In this document: piece after piece, positions 25,301-34,273 of the stretch | How positions within the stretch are numbered: the stretch's first letter is position 1 | How the letters are laid out: each line of letters opens with the position of its first letter | Assembly: GCF_044360475.1 (NCBI RefSeq) | Contig: NZ_CP043494.1 | Location: forward strand, 12,028,001 to 12,092,000 | Source: Archangium minus | Lineage (GTDB): Bacteria > Myxococcota > Myxococcia > Myxococcales > Myxococcaceae | DNA: 64,000 bases | Direction: 5' to 3' | Translations under genes and position numbers: made by a program | Notes under the pieces: model-generated | Seen by the model: the letters and a program-made list of their open reading frames with translations, nothing else | Databases searched by the model: none | What the model was told of the DNA's origin: nothing

Positions 25301-26703
25301 GTCCCCGCGCCCTCTTCCTCGGCTTCGCCCTGCTCACGGGCTGCACGGAGCGGCCCTCCTTCGATCCGGCGACGGTGAACGCCACGCCCATCGGCAAGGG
25401 CCTGCCCCGCGACTTCCTGCTCGGCACCTCCACGTCCTCCCATCAAATCGAGGGCGGCAACGAGAACGACTGGGCCGCCTGGGAGCGCAGCAGCTACCCG
25501 GATGGCACGCCCCACATCCGGGACCGGAGCGTGTCAGGCCCGGCCGCGGACTCGTGGAACCGCTTCGATGAGGACATCGCCTTGATGAAGCGGCTGGGCT
25601 CCAACGCCTACCGCTTCGGCATCGAGTGGAGCCGCCTGGAGCCCACTCCGGGTGCGTGGAACACCGAGGCCGCCGAGCGCTACCGTCAGTGGGCCCACAC
25701 GCTGCGCGCGCAGGGCATTGAGCCCATGGTGACGCTCCACCACTTCACGCTTCCCACCTGGGTGGCCGCCTCGGGCGGCTGGGAGAACCCCGCCAACCTG
25801 GACGCCTTCGAGCGCTTCTCGGGCAAGGTGGCGGAGCTGCTCGGCGCCGACGTGGACTGGTGGTGCACCATCAACGAACCCAACGTGCAGGCGGTGTTCG
25901 GCTACATGGACGGCGTCTGGCCACCGGGGAAGCAGGACACCGTGGCCACGGCGCATGTCATCGCCAACCTCCTGGAGGCCCACGCCCGCGCCGCGCGCCA
26001 GCTGCGCACCCACGACACGGTGGACGCGGACGGAGACGGCAAGGCCACGCTCATCGGCCTGGTGCACCATGTGCGCGTCTTCCAGGCCGCCAGCGGCTCC
26101 TCCGCGGACATGGCCATCGCCGGCCTCACGGATGACTTCTTCAACGAGAGCATCACCCACGCCCTGCGCACCGGTCACCTCTCGCTCTTCGTGCCTGGCT
26201 CCATCTCTCTCGAGCGAGACATCGCGGACCTGAGAGGATCCAGCGATTACCTCGGCATCAATTACTACACGCGGGACCATGTCAGGCAGGACACCTCGCC
26301 CTCCTTCTCCCACAAGTACGTACCCACGAGGTACGACACCAACGACTTGGGATGGGAGCTCTACCCGGAAGGCCTCTACCTCTTCCTCAAGAGGTACAAG
26401 GCGCTGGGGCTGCCACTGGTGGTGACGGAGAACGGCATGGATGACCGGACCGGGGAGCGCCGTCCCTACTACCTGCGCAGCCACCTGTACGCGGTGGAGC
26501 GGGCGGTGGCCGAGGGGGTTCCGGTGAAGGGCTATTTCCACTGGAGCCTGCTCGACAACTTCGAGTGGGCGGAGGGCTACGAGCCGCGCTTCGGGCTGTT
26601 CCGCGTGGACCGGAGCAGTGCGGAGTTGACGCGTCAAGCCACGCCCGCAGTGGAAACCTTCCGCGAGGCCGCGCGTAACCTGGGGTTGACACCCACTCCC
26701 TGA
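25297..26703 (+). CDS. Glycoside hydrolase family 1 lipoprotein (beta-glycosidase)
   Basis: 468 residues. A lipoprotein signal ends in ALLTGC (Cys16). From about residue 36 it is a GH1 (beta/alpha)8-barrel: GTSTSSHQIEGG (substrate pocket), acid/base Glu194 in TINEPN, nucleophile Glu378 in VVTENG, and aglycone-site FHWSLLDNFEWAEGY. GH1 enzymes cleave beta-glucosides, galactosides and related sugars by a retaining mechanism. The N-terminal Cys places it on the periplasmic or outer face of an envelope membrane, which is unusual because most bacterial GH1 enzymes are cytoplasmic. It is coupled to the preceding barrel candidate. Confidence 0.94.
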   Translation: MSPRALFLGFALLTGCTERPSFDPATVNATPIGKGLPRDFLLGTSTSSHQIEGGNENDWAAWERSSYPDGTPHIRDRSVSGPAADSWNRFDEDIALMKRLGSNAYRFGIEWSRLEPTPGAWNTEAAERYRQWAHTLRAQGIEPMVTLHHFTLPTWVAASGGWENPANLDAFERFSGKVAELLGADVDWWCTINEPNVQAVFGYMDGVWPPGKQDTVATAHVIANLLEAHARAARQLRTHDTVDADGDGKATLIGLVHHVRVFQAASGSSADMAIAGLTDDFFNESITHALRTGHLSLFVPGSISLERDIADLRGSSDYLGINYYTRDHVRQDTSPSFSHKYVPTRYDTNDLGWELYPEGLYLFLKRYKALGLPLVVTENGMDDRTGERRPYYLRSHLYAVERAVAEGVPVKGYFHWSLLDNFEWAEGYEPRFGLFRVDRSSAELTRQATPAVETFREAARNLGLTPTP

Positions 26704-26753
26704 TGGCGGGAGTGCGAAAATCTCAGTAAGAACGAGCAGACAGGAGTAACACC

Positions 26754-27245
26754 ATGGGCGTGATCCAGTTCATCGACGAGTTCCGCGCGCTCCACACGAA
26801 GGCGCGGCAGGGGAAGCTGGGTGAGACCGAGCGGCCGGCCTACCTGGCAGCGCGCGAGCAGTTTGCGCGGGCCCTGTTGAACGCCCAGGGACTGATGCTC
26901 GACGGGGCCGAGGCCCGGCGGCACTACCGCGTGGCGCACCAGCTGCCGGTGGAGCTGCAGATGGCCTACGGCAACGTGTGGACGAACACGTTGGACATCT
27001 CGGCGGGTGGCTTCTCGGTGATGCTGCCGCACGCGGTGGACGTGAAGGAGCGGCCGAGCGCGCTGCTGTACCTGCCGGACGGCTCGACGCTGGCGGGCCG
27101 GGTGCGCGTGGTGTCCCAGTTCCAGAGGGCGGACAAGCACCGCGCCTCGTTCGCCTTCCTGGATTTGACCGAGCGCGAGTGCGAGCTGCTGGAGGGCTTC
27201 CTCATCGACTTCGCGCTCGAGCGGGTGGGCATCACCGCCCCGTAA
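26754..27245 (+). CDS. PilZ-domain protein (first of tandem pair)
   Basis: 163 residues. Residues 1-60 are a helical region (FIDEFRALHTKARQGKL, AAREQFARALLNAQGL). Residues about 61-160 form a PilZ domain with the c-di-GMP contact motifs RRHYR and DISAGGFSV. It probably binds cyclic di-GMP and acts as an effector in motility or polysaccharide control. AGGAG precedes the ATG by six or seven bases. The next gene is a paralogue in the same order and orientation. Confidence 0.9.
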   Translation: MGVIQFIDEFRALHTKARQGKLGETERPAYLAAREQFARALLNAQGLMLDGAEARRHYRVAHQLPVELQMAYGNVWTNTLDISAGGFSVMLPHAVDVKERPSALLYLPDGSTLAGRVRVVSQFQRADKHRASFAFLDLTERECELLEGFLIDFALERVGITAP

Positions 27246-27281
27246 GGGCCCGCGCCCGACCCAACGCCACGGGAAGACGTG

Positions 27282-27767
27282 ATGAGCGCCAATCTGTGGG
27301 TAGAGCAGTTCCGGGCGCTCCATTCGCGTGCGCGCAAGGGGTCGCTGCCAGAGGACGAGAGACGGCGCTACCTGGCCGCGAGGGAGCAGTTCGCGCGAGC
27401 GCTGACGGCGGCCCAGGGCATGCGCCTTCCACCCGGGATGTCGGCGCGCCGGACGTTCCGCATCGCGCAGGGGCTTCAGGTGGACCTGAGCTTCGCCTCC
27501 GGGCCGATGCGGACCCTCACGCTGGATGTGTCGGTGGGGGGCTTCTCCGTGATGCTGCACAAGCCGCCCCTCGAGTCGGAGGAGCCGGGCTTCACGCTCC
27601 GCCTGCCAGGCAACCTGGAGCCGGTGACGGGCCGCGCGAAGCTGGTGTCCTCACAGCGCAAGATTGGCACCCACCGCGTCTCGTTCGCCATCCAGGGGCT
27701 CGCGGAGAAGGACGCGGAGCGGCTGGAGACAGCGCTGTTCGACCTCGCGCTGGAGCGCATCAAGTAG
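27282..27767 (+). CDS. PilZ-domain protein (second of tandem pair)
   Basis: 161 residues from the ATG at 27282, chosen over the in-frame GTG at 27279 because GGGAAG at 27271 gives better spacing. It is a paralogue of the upstream gene: EQFRALHSRARKGSL and AAREQFARALTAAQGM match the first helix region, and the PilZ domain carries ARRTFR and DVSVGGFSV. The basic motif is weaker than in the first copy (ARRTFR against RRHYR), so nucleotide affinity may differ. It converges on cheR of cluster 2 with an 8-base overlap of coding ends. Confidence 0.88.
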   Translation: MSANLWVEQFRALHSRARKGSLPEDERRRYLAAREQFARALTAAQGMRLPPGMSARRTFRIAQGLQVDLSFASGPMRTLTLDVSVGGFSVMLHKPPLESEEPGFTLRLPGNLEPVTGRAKLVSSQRKIGTHRVSFAIQGLAEKDAERLETALFDLALERIK

Positions 27768-28668
27768 GGCCGCCACCGCTTGCCGGCTGCGGGGACTTCG
27801 CACAGTAGATGTTGGGAGCCACGCAGCGAGCAGGCTCGGCGCTGCCCGTGAGGCTCTCGGCGTGCCCCAGGAAGAGGTAGCCCGTTGGCGGCAGCCGGCG
27901 CAGCAGCGAGCTCAACACCTGCGCCCGGGCCTGGGCCCCGAAGTAGATGAGCACGTTGCGGCAGAAGACGAGCTCGAAAGGCCCCTCCGGCCAACCGCGC
28001 TCGTCGTTCAGGTTGACGCGCGCGAAGCGCAGCACCGCCCGTAGCTCCGCGCTTGCCTTCATCCACCCCTCCTGGCTGCGCACCCCTTTGAGCATGAAGG
28101 TCCGCAGCAGGGGCCGAGGAATGCCCGCGGCCCGCTCCACCGACCAGAGGCCCTGCTTCGCCCGCTCCAGCGCCCAGGTGGACAGGTCCGTCGCCAGCAC
28201 CTCCAACTCCCACCCCGAGCCCGGGGGAAAGTGCGAGAGCAACGTCATTGCCAGCGAATAGGGCTCCTCTCCCGTCGAGCACCCCGCGCTCCACACTCGC
28301 ACGTGCCGGGCCATCAACCCCTGCGCCGCCCGCCGCGTCCACTCCGGGAAGACGCGCTGCCGCAGGAACTCGAACTGCCCCGGCTCACGGAAGAAGTGCG
28401 TCTCGTTGGTGCAAAGGCAGTCCAACATCCGCACCCGCTCCGCCTCGTTGCCGCGCATGCAGACGAACCGGTAGTAGGCACCGAAGGACGTCAGCCCCAA
28501 CGCTCGCACCCGCCGAGACAACCGCCCCACCAGCAGCGCCTGCTTCGAGGGGCCCAGGTGGATGCCCGCCTCCCGCTCCACCAACGCCTGGAAGAGGGAG
28601 AACTCCCGCTCCGTCAGCGGGAGCGGACCCACGCCCAGGACTGTCTCCGAGGGGGTCCCCGCTCTCAT
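27760..28668 (-). CDS. cheR: Chemoreceptor methyltransferase CheR (cluster 2)
   Basis: 302 residues, a classical CheR without TPR. The N-terminal helical domain (about 15-95) includes LTEREFSLFQALVE and NETHFFREPGQF. The SAM-binding motif is VWSAGCSTGEEPYSLAM and the catalytic region is FELVFCRNVLIYFG. The start overlaps the cheW stop by four bases (ATGA). It is the last gene of cluster 2. No cheB lies in this cluster, so demethylation must come from elsewhere if adaptation is complete. Confidence 0.95.
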   Translation of the reverse strand: MRAGTPSETVLGVGPLPLTEREFSLFQALVEREAGIHLGPSKQALLVGRLSRRVRALGLTSFGAYYRFVCMRGNEAERVRMLDCLCTNETHFFREPGQFEFLRQRVFPEWTRRAAQGLMARHVRVWSAGCSTGEEPYSLAMTLLSHFPPGSGWELEVLATDLSTWALERAKQGLWSVERAAGIPRPLLRTFMLKGVRSQEGWMKASAELRAVLRFARVNLNDERGWPEGPFELVFCRNVLIYFGAQARAQVLSSLLRRLPPTGYLFLGHAESLTGSAEPARCVAPNIYCAKSPQPASGGGPT

Positions 28669-29195
28669 GCGCCCCCACTGGCCGCGTTGCCCACCAGCCC
28701 CAGCAGCTCCTCTGCGGACAGCATCCGGTCCAAATCCAGCAGGAGGATGAAGCGCTGCTCCTGCCGACCCATGCCTCGCAGGTAGTCCACGGGCGTGCGT
28801 GTACCGAAGGCAGGTGGCGGCTCGACATCGTCCGGCCCCAGGTCAATCACCTCACTGACCGAGTCGGCCAGCAGGCCCAACGTGGTGCGCTCGCCGTCCA
28901 TCACGGCCTCGACGATGACGAAGCACGTCCAGCGCGTGATGGGGCGAGGCTCCAGTCCCATCTTCACCGCCAGGTCCACCACGGGCACCACCCGGCCCCG
29001 CAGGTTGATGACGCCCAGCACCGCGGAAGGCATCCCAGGCACTCGCGTAATGGGGACGTGCTCGATGATCTCCCGGATGCGCAGCAGCTCGATGGCATAC
29101 GTCTCGCCGGCCAATGAGAAACCCAGATACTGCGCCGGACGGGTGACCTCGGAGAGGGAATTTGTATTCGTGCTCATGGGGGGGAGGTTCTTCAT
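28665..29195 (-). CDS. cheW: CheW-type coupling protein (cluster 2)
   Basis: 176 residues. The CheW domain covers about 18-165 with YLGFSLAGETYAIELLRIREI, GVINLRGRVVPVVDLAVKMG and FILLLDLDRMLS. Two starts are possible: ATG at 29195, directly after the MCP stop (TAGGATG), and ATG at 29177. The first is preferred because the stop-start arrangement favours coupling, although neither has a strong Shine-Dalgarno. The fold is intact either way. Confidence 0.94.
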   Translation of the reverse strand: MKNLPPMSTNTNSLSEVTRPAQYLGFSLAGETYAIELLRIREIIEHVPITRVPGMPSAVLGVINLRGRVVPVVDLAVKMGLEPRPITRWTCFVIVEAVMDGERTTLGLLADSVSEVIDLGPDDVEPPPAFGTRTPVDYLRGMGRQEQRFILLLDLDRMLSAEELLGLVGNAASGGA

Positions 29196-29196
29196 C

Positions 29197-30866
29197 CTAG
29201 AAACGTTTGAAGTCGTGACCCGATGAGGGCGACATCTGCATCGGCAGCACGGGTGCCACGGCCCTCACACCTTGCGCGGGAGAGTGCACCGGAGGGGGTG
29301 TCGATGCGGGCCTCGACAAGTGCACGGGCGGCACCATTCCCTGCACCGCCCGCCCTGTCTCCGTCACCCGGAAGAACGTCATCATCTGCTGCAACGACTC
29401 GGCCTGGGCCGCCAGCTCCTCCGCCGTCGACGACAGCTCCTCCGCCGCCGACGCGTTTCGCTGTGTCACCTGGTCCACCTGCACCATCGCCCGGTTCATC
29501 TGCACCACTCCGCTGGCCTGCTCCCTCGACACCGCCGCCACCTGCTGCACCAGCTCCGCCGTCTTTCGAATCGACGGCACCAGCTCCTTGAGCAACAGCC
29601 CCGAGCGCTCCGCCACCTTCACGCTGCTTCCCGCCAGACTCCCTATCTCCTTGGCCGCCTTCTGGCTCCTCTCCGCCAGCTTCCTCACCTCCGACGCCAC
29701 CACCGCGAACCCTCTCCCGTGCTCCCCGCCCTCGCCGCCTCCACCGCCGCGTTCAACGCCAGCAGGTTCGTCTGGTACGCAATCTCCTCCACGATGGAGA
29801 TTCGCTCGGCGATTGCCGCCATCGCCTCCACCGTCTCGTTCACCGCCAGCCCACTCTCCTCCGCGTCCGCCGCTCCCCTCACCGCCATCGCCTCCAGCAG
29901 CTTGCTCGTCTCCGCGTTCTGGCTGATGGACGCGCTCAGCTGCTCCAGGCTCGTCGTCGTCTCTTCCACCGACGCCGCCTGCGTGCTGGTGCCCTGTGAC
30001 AGTGCCTGCGCCGCCGCCGCCACCTGCCCCGAGGCTCCCGACAGCGAGCCCACCGCTCCCCGCACCTCGCCCAGCACGCTGCCGAAGCGCTGCACCATCT
30101 CCCTCATCCCCTCCATCATCCGAGCCGTCTCGTCGCGACCCCTCACCTCGATGTGGGTGGTGAGATCTCCCGAAGCCAACTTGCCGGTGAGCCCCACCGC
30201 CTCCTGCAGTGGCCGGACGATGCTGCGCGACAACAGCCACGCCAGCAGTACCGCCAGCACCGGCCCCAACATGCCGCCTCCCACCAACATGAGCTTCACC
30301 AGGTCCACTCCCCTCCCGGCGGTCTCGTTCCGATGGTCATTCTGGAGTTGCGCCTCATGGCGGATTTCATTCGCCAGGCCCCGCATGGCCAGCAGGAGCT
30401 TCTGTCCCTGAGCATCCTTGACGTACGCCACGAGCTGCTCCATGGGCACGCGTCCGGAGTCCACGTCCCGGCGCATCGCTATCTGGCGCTCGGCGTAGGG
30501 GAGGAATCTCTGTTCATAGTGGTCCAGCAGTTGTTGCAGCAGTTCCTGCTGGCGGGGGCTGTCCTGGGTCAGCTCCTTCACCTTGGTGTAGCTGGCGAGG
30601 AACTCGGACTTCCGTTGAGGCACGAACTCGATGTAGGCCTCGTCGCTGGTGAGCGCGAAGCCTTGCAACCGGGCCTCGAGATCGATCAGCGCGATCCCCA
30701 TGTTCCGGACTTCCAAAAGGCCACTGTAGGAGCGGTAGGTGCTCTCGGCCGAGTCCACCAGGGCCACGAAGAGAACGAAGGTCCCCCAGGCAACGGTGGC
30801 GAGCAGGGTGACGAGCGTGCCGAATCCGAGCTGTAGCTTCCGAGTGATGCTGACGTGTTCGAACAT
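29197..30866 (-). pseudogene. Methyl-accepting chemotaxis protein, frameshifted (cluster 2, second copy)
   Basis: The receptor starts at the ATG at 30866 (MFEHVSITRKLQLGFG; TM1, periplasmic 4-helix region, TM2, HAMP). It reads normally as far as LNAAVEAARAG, then loses frame; the other frame continues EHGRGFAVVASEVRKLAERS to the TAG at 29197-29199. The neighbouring receptor has five Cs (31439-31443, plus strand) where this one has four (29724-29727), so one missing base explains the break. Repaired, it would be about 556 residues. The frameshift falls in the signalling-tip sequence, so an unrepaired product would lack the distal half of the hairpin. It may be a real mutation, phase variation or a sequencing error. 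Confidence 0.85.
29344..30269. repeat. Near-identical duplicated MCP segment, copy 1
   Basis: About 925 bases encoding HAMP and the signalling hairpin match 31059-31985 almost base for base, at an offset of 1715 bases before and 1716 after the missing C. The identity includes third codon positions, while the sensor-encoding parts of the two genes are diverged. The abrupt similarity boundary suggests gene conversion. Confidence 0.88.
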
Positions 30867-30875
30867 GGAGCTCCC

Positions 30876-32582
30876 CTAGAAGCGCTTGAAGTCGTGGTCC
30901 GAGCTAGACGACGCGCGCTCGGGCACCGATGGGAATGAGGCCGTCGGCAACTGCATCGGCAGCGCCTGCGCCACCGCCTTCAGCCCCTGCGCGGGTGGGT
31001 GAATGGGAAGGTGTACCGGTGGAGGCCTCAGCGAGCGCACCGGCTGCACCATCCCCTGCACCGCCCGCCCCGCCTCCACCACTCGGAAGAACGTCATCAT
31101 CTGCTGCAGCGACTCGGCCTGGGCCGCCAGCTCCTCCGCCGTCGACGACAGCTCCTCCGCCGCCGATGCGTTTCGCTGTGTCACCTGGTCCACCTGCACC
31201 ATCGCCCGGTTCATCTGCACCACTCCGCTGGCCTGCTCCCTCGACACCGCCGCCACCTGCTGCACCAGCTCCGCCGTCTTTCGAATCGACGGCACCAACT
31301 CCTTGAGCAACAGCCCCGAGCGCTCCGCCACCTTCACGCTGCTTCCCGCCAGACTCCCTATCTCCTTGGCCGCCTTCTGGCTCCTCTCCGCCAGCTTCCT
31401 CACCTCCGACGCCACCACCGCGAACCCTCTCCCGTGCTCCCCCGCCCTCGCCGCCTCCACCGCCGCGTTCAACGCCAGCAGGTTCGTCTGGTACGCAATC
31501 TCCTCCACGATGGAGATTCGCTCGGCGATTGCCGCCATCGCCTCCACCGTCTCGTTCACCGCCAGCCCGCTCTCCTCCGCGTCCGCCGCGCCCTTCATCG
31601 CCATCGCTTCCAACTGCTTGCTCGTCTCCGCGTTCTGGCTGATGGACGCGCTCAGCTGCTCCAGGCTCGTCGTCGTCTCTTCCACCGACGCCGCCTGCGT
31701 GCTGGTGCCCTGTGACAGTGCCTGCGCCGCCGCCGCCACCTGCCCCGAGGCTCCCGACAGCGAGCCCACCGCTCCCCGCACCTCGCCCAGCACACTGCCG
31801 AAGCGCTGCACCATCTCCCTCATCCCGTCCATGATCCGCGCCGCCTCGTCGCGGCCACTCACCTCGATGTGGGTGGTGAGATCTCCCGAGGCCAACTTGC
31901 CGGTGAGTCCCACCGCCTCCTGCAGTGGCCGAACGATGCTGCGCGACAACAGCCACGCCAGCAGTACCGCCAGCACCGGCCCCACCAGGCCTCCCGTCAC
32001 CAGCATCCGGGTGACAGACCGCGTCTGCGCGTCGGTCTCCTCCATGAGACGGCGGCGCTGCTCCAGCACTTCCTGCCGGAGGAGCTCCGACACGCCGGAC
32101 ATGCTCTCCAGGCTCTTTGCTCCCCTGCCCTCCTTCACGTACTCGACGAGTTGCTCCAGGGGGATACGGCCTGCGTCCACATCCCGGCGCAGCGCCATCT
32201 CATGCTCGATGTGGGGGAGGAGCTTCTGCTGATACTGGTCCACGAGCTGTTGCAGCAACTCCTGCTCACGCGGGAATTTGGCCGTCAGCGTCTTCAGCCG
32301 GGCATGGGAATCGAGGAACGCGGCCTGACGCTGGGGCACCAGCTCGATAATGTCCTCGTTGCCCGTGAAGGCGTACAGCAGCGCCCGGTGCTTCATATCC
32401 ATCACGTTGATGCTGATGACGTTCAACTCCAGCCGCACATCATGGGAGCGGTAGTACCCGTCATTGGTCACCAACATCTGGAAGAAGATGTAGGACGCCC
32501 AGATGACGGCGGCGAGCAACATGACGAGGAATCCAAATCCGAGCTGCAGCTTCCGGGAGATGGTGAAGTTCTTGAGCAGCAT
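30876..32582 (-). CDS. Methyl-accepting chemotaxis protein (cluster 2, intact copy)
   Basis: 568 residues. TM1 is at about 13-35 (LGFGFLVMLLAAVIWASYIFF). The periplasmic helical domain (about 36-190) is CHASE3/4HB-like (LLYAFTGNEDIIELVPQRQ). TM2 is near 195-215 (GPVLAVLLAWLL), followed by HAMP and the MA hairpin with LNAAVEAARAGEHGRGF. A Pro-rich cytoplasmic tail ends in SSDHDFKRF; the sister receptor also ends in HDFKRF, possibly a conserved tail for binding CheR or another partner. It lies nine bases upstream of the frameshifted sister gene and 42 bases after cheA. Confidence 0.94.
   Translation of the reverse strand: MLLKNFTISRKLQLGFGFLVMLLAAVIWASYIFFQMLVTNDGYYRSHDVRLELNVISINVMDMKHRALLYAFTGNEDIIELVPQRQAAFLDSHARLKTLTAKFPREQELLQQLVDQYQQKLLPHIEHEMALRRDVDAGRIPLEQLVEYVKEGRGAKSLESMSGVSELLRQEVLEQRRRLMEETDAQTRSVTRMLVTGGLVGPVLAVLLAWLLSRSIVRPLQEAVGLTGKLASGDLTTHIEVSGRDEAARIMDGMREMVQRFGSVLGEVRGAVGSLSGASGQVAAAAQALSQGTSTQAASVEETTTSLEQLSASISQNAETSKQLEAMAMKGAADAEESGLAVNETVEAMAAIAERISIVEEIAYQTNLLALNAAVEAARAGEHGRGFAVVASEVRKLAERSQKAAKEIGSLAGSSVKVAERSGLLLKELVPSIRKTAELVQQVAAVSREQASGVVQMNRAMVQVDQVTQRNASAAEELSSTAEELAAQAESLQQMMTFFRVVEAGRAVQGMVQPVRSLRPPPVHLPIHPPAQGLKAVAQALPMQLPTASFPSVPERASSSSDHDFKRF
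31059..31985. repeat. Near-identical duplicated MCP segment, copy 2
   Basis: Partner of 29344-30269. This copy keeps the full C5 run at 31439-31443 and an open reading frame. Direct repeats of this size 1.7 kb apart are substrates for recombination that would fuse the two receptors. Confidence 0.88.
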
Positions 32583-32624
32583 GGGTGTCCTTCGAGAGGT
32601 TGGAGGGAGCGGGATGCCAAGGCT

Positions 32625-34241
32625 TCAGCCCATGGCGGCCCGCTGACGGATGGCGATGCGCAGCAGAGTCGGAACGTCCAGGACGAGCCCCACGCGACCG
32701 CTGCCGAGAATGGTGGAGCCGGACACACCGGGCAGATGGCGGAAGAGCCGGCCCAGCGGCTTGAGGACGCATTGGCCTTCGCCATACAGCGCGTCCACCA
32801 CCAGCCCCGCCCGGCTCCCACCGTGGCCCAACACGACGACGCTCTCCCGAGCAGGCGCGGGGCCCTGCACCCCCAGCACCTCGCGCAGCCGCAGGTAGGG
32901 CAGCGAACGGCCTCGCAGGCTCAACACGCCGGCCCCGGACTGCCCGTTGCGCTCCGCGGGCAGCTCCAGGCACTCGCGCACCGCCGCCAGCGGCAACACA
33001 TACGTCTCCTCGCCCACGCCCACCGAGAAGCCCTGAATGGTGGCCAACGTCAGCGGCACGCGCAGCGTCACCGTGGTGCCCTTCCCCTCCTCACTGCGCA
33101 ACGTCACCAGGCCCCGCAGCGTCTCCACGCTCCGGCGCACCACGTCCATGCCCACCCCGCGCCCGGAGACCTCCGTCACCGCCTCCGCCGTGGACAGCCC
33201 CGGCAGGAAGACGAGCTCCTCCAACTCCTCCGCCGTCATCCGCTCGGGCTCCATCCCCAGCTCGCGCGCCTTCTCCCGCAGCCGCGCGTAGTGCAGACCC
33301 CGACCGTCGTCAGACAACTCCACCACCAGCGAGCCCGGCTCATGGAAGGCCCGCAGCACCAGCGTGCCGCACGCCTCCTTCCCCGCCGCCCGCCGCTCCT
33401 CCGGCATCTCCAGGCCGTGGTCCACCGCGTTGCGCACCAGGTGCAGCAGGGGCTCGCGCAGGCCCTCCACCAGCGCGGTGTCCACCTCCACGTCCTCGCC
33501 CTCCAACACCAGCCGCGCCCACTTGCGCTCCACCCGCGTCAGGTCGCGCACCGTGCGCAGGTGCTGCCGGAAGAGCGGGCCCACCGGCACCATCCGCACC
33601 CGCATCACCTCTTCCTGCAGCTCCTCGTGGAGGCGGTCCGCCTCGCGGTGCAGCTCCAGGGCCTCCTCGGCGGTGCCCGTAGCCAGCACCTGCGCCAACT
33701 GCGTGCGCGCGATGGCCAGCTCTCCCGTCAGGATGGCGATGCGGTCCAGCTTCTCCACATCCACGCGCAGCGTGCGCCCGCGCCGCCCTCCCACCTCCAC
33801 CACCGACTCCTCCGCCGGCACGGCGTACACCACCCGGGGAGACTCCTGCTGACGCAACGCCTCGCAGCAGGCCCGCAGCCGCTCCACCAGCCCCGAATCC
33901 TCCTCCGCCGGCCGCTCCTGTCCCGCCAGCACCGCCTGCAACAACTCCCGCAGCCGGTCCACCGTCGCGAGCAGCAACGTCACATGCTCGTCGGACACCG
34001 GCAGCCGCCGCTCCAGCAGCGTCTCCAGCACGTCCTCCAGCACGTGCGCCACGTCCGTCATTCCGGAGAGGCCCAGCGCGCCCGCCGCCCCCTTCACCGT
34101 GTGCGCGCCCCGGAAGATGGACCTCAGCCGCTCCTCGTCTGGGTGCTCCTCCAGCGAGACGAGAGTCTCCTCCATTTCGGTGAGGAGCTCTCCCGACTCC
34201 TCCGCGAAGGTAGCGAGCAGCCGCTCGCGATCCAGTTCCAA
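32625..34241 (-). CDS. cheA: Chemotaxis kinase CheA (cluster 2)
   Basis: 538 residues, started at the TTG at 34241 because GAGGGGGAGA lies seven bases upstream and this begins the Hpt domain (ELDRERLLATFAEESGELL); no ATG fits. Phosphoacceptor His47 is in FRGAHTVKGAAG. The linker (about 115-155) is short and there is no P2 domain. Dimerisation is at about 158-230, the ATPase with LVRNAVDHGLEMPEERRAAG, DDGRGL and SGRGVGMDVV at about 235-400, and the CheW-like domain at about 405-535. Unlike the cluster 1 kinase it has no fused receiver; the free receiver at 34906-35289 is the likely acceptor. Confidence 0.94.
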   Translation of the reverse strand: MELDRERLLATFAEESGELLTEMEETLVSLEEHPDEERLRSIFRGAHTVKGAAGALGLSGMTDVAHVLEDVLETLLERRLPVSDEHVTLLLATVDRLRELLQAVLAGQERPAEEDSGLVERLRACCEALRQQESPRVVYAVPAEESVVEVGGRRGRTLRVDVEKLDRIAILTGELAIARTQLAQVLATGTAEEALELHREADRLHEELQEEVMRVRMVPVGPLFRQHLRTVRDLTRVERKWARLVLEGEDVEVDTALVEGLREPLLHLVRNAVDHGLEMPEERRAAGKEACGTLVLRAFHEPGSLVVELSDDGRGLHYARLREKARELGMEPERMTAEELEELVFLPGLSTAEAVTEVSGRGVGMDVVRRSVETLRGLVTLRSEEGKGTTVTLRVPLTLATIQGFSVGVGEETYVLPLAAVRECLELPAERNGQSGAGVLSLRGRSLPYLRLREVLGVQGPAPARESVVVLGHGGSRAGLVVDALYGEGQCVLKPLGRLFRHLPGVSGSTILGSGRVGLVLDVPTLLRIAIRQRAAMG

Positions 34242-34273
34242 AGGTCTCCCCCTCTCTAGAAATCGCCGCCCAC

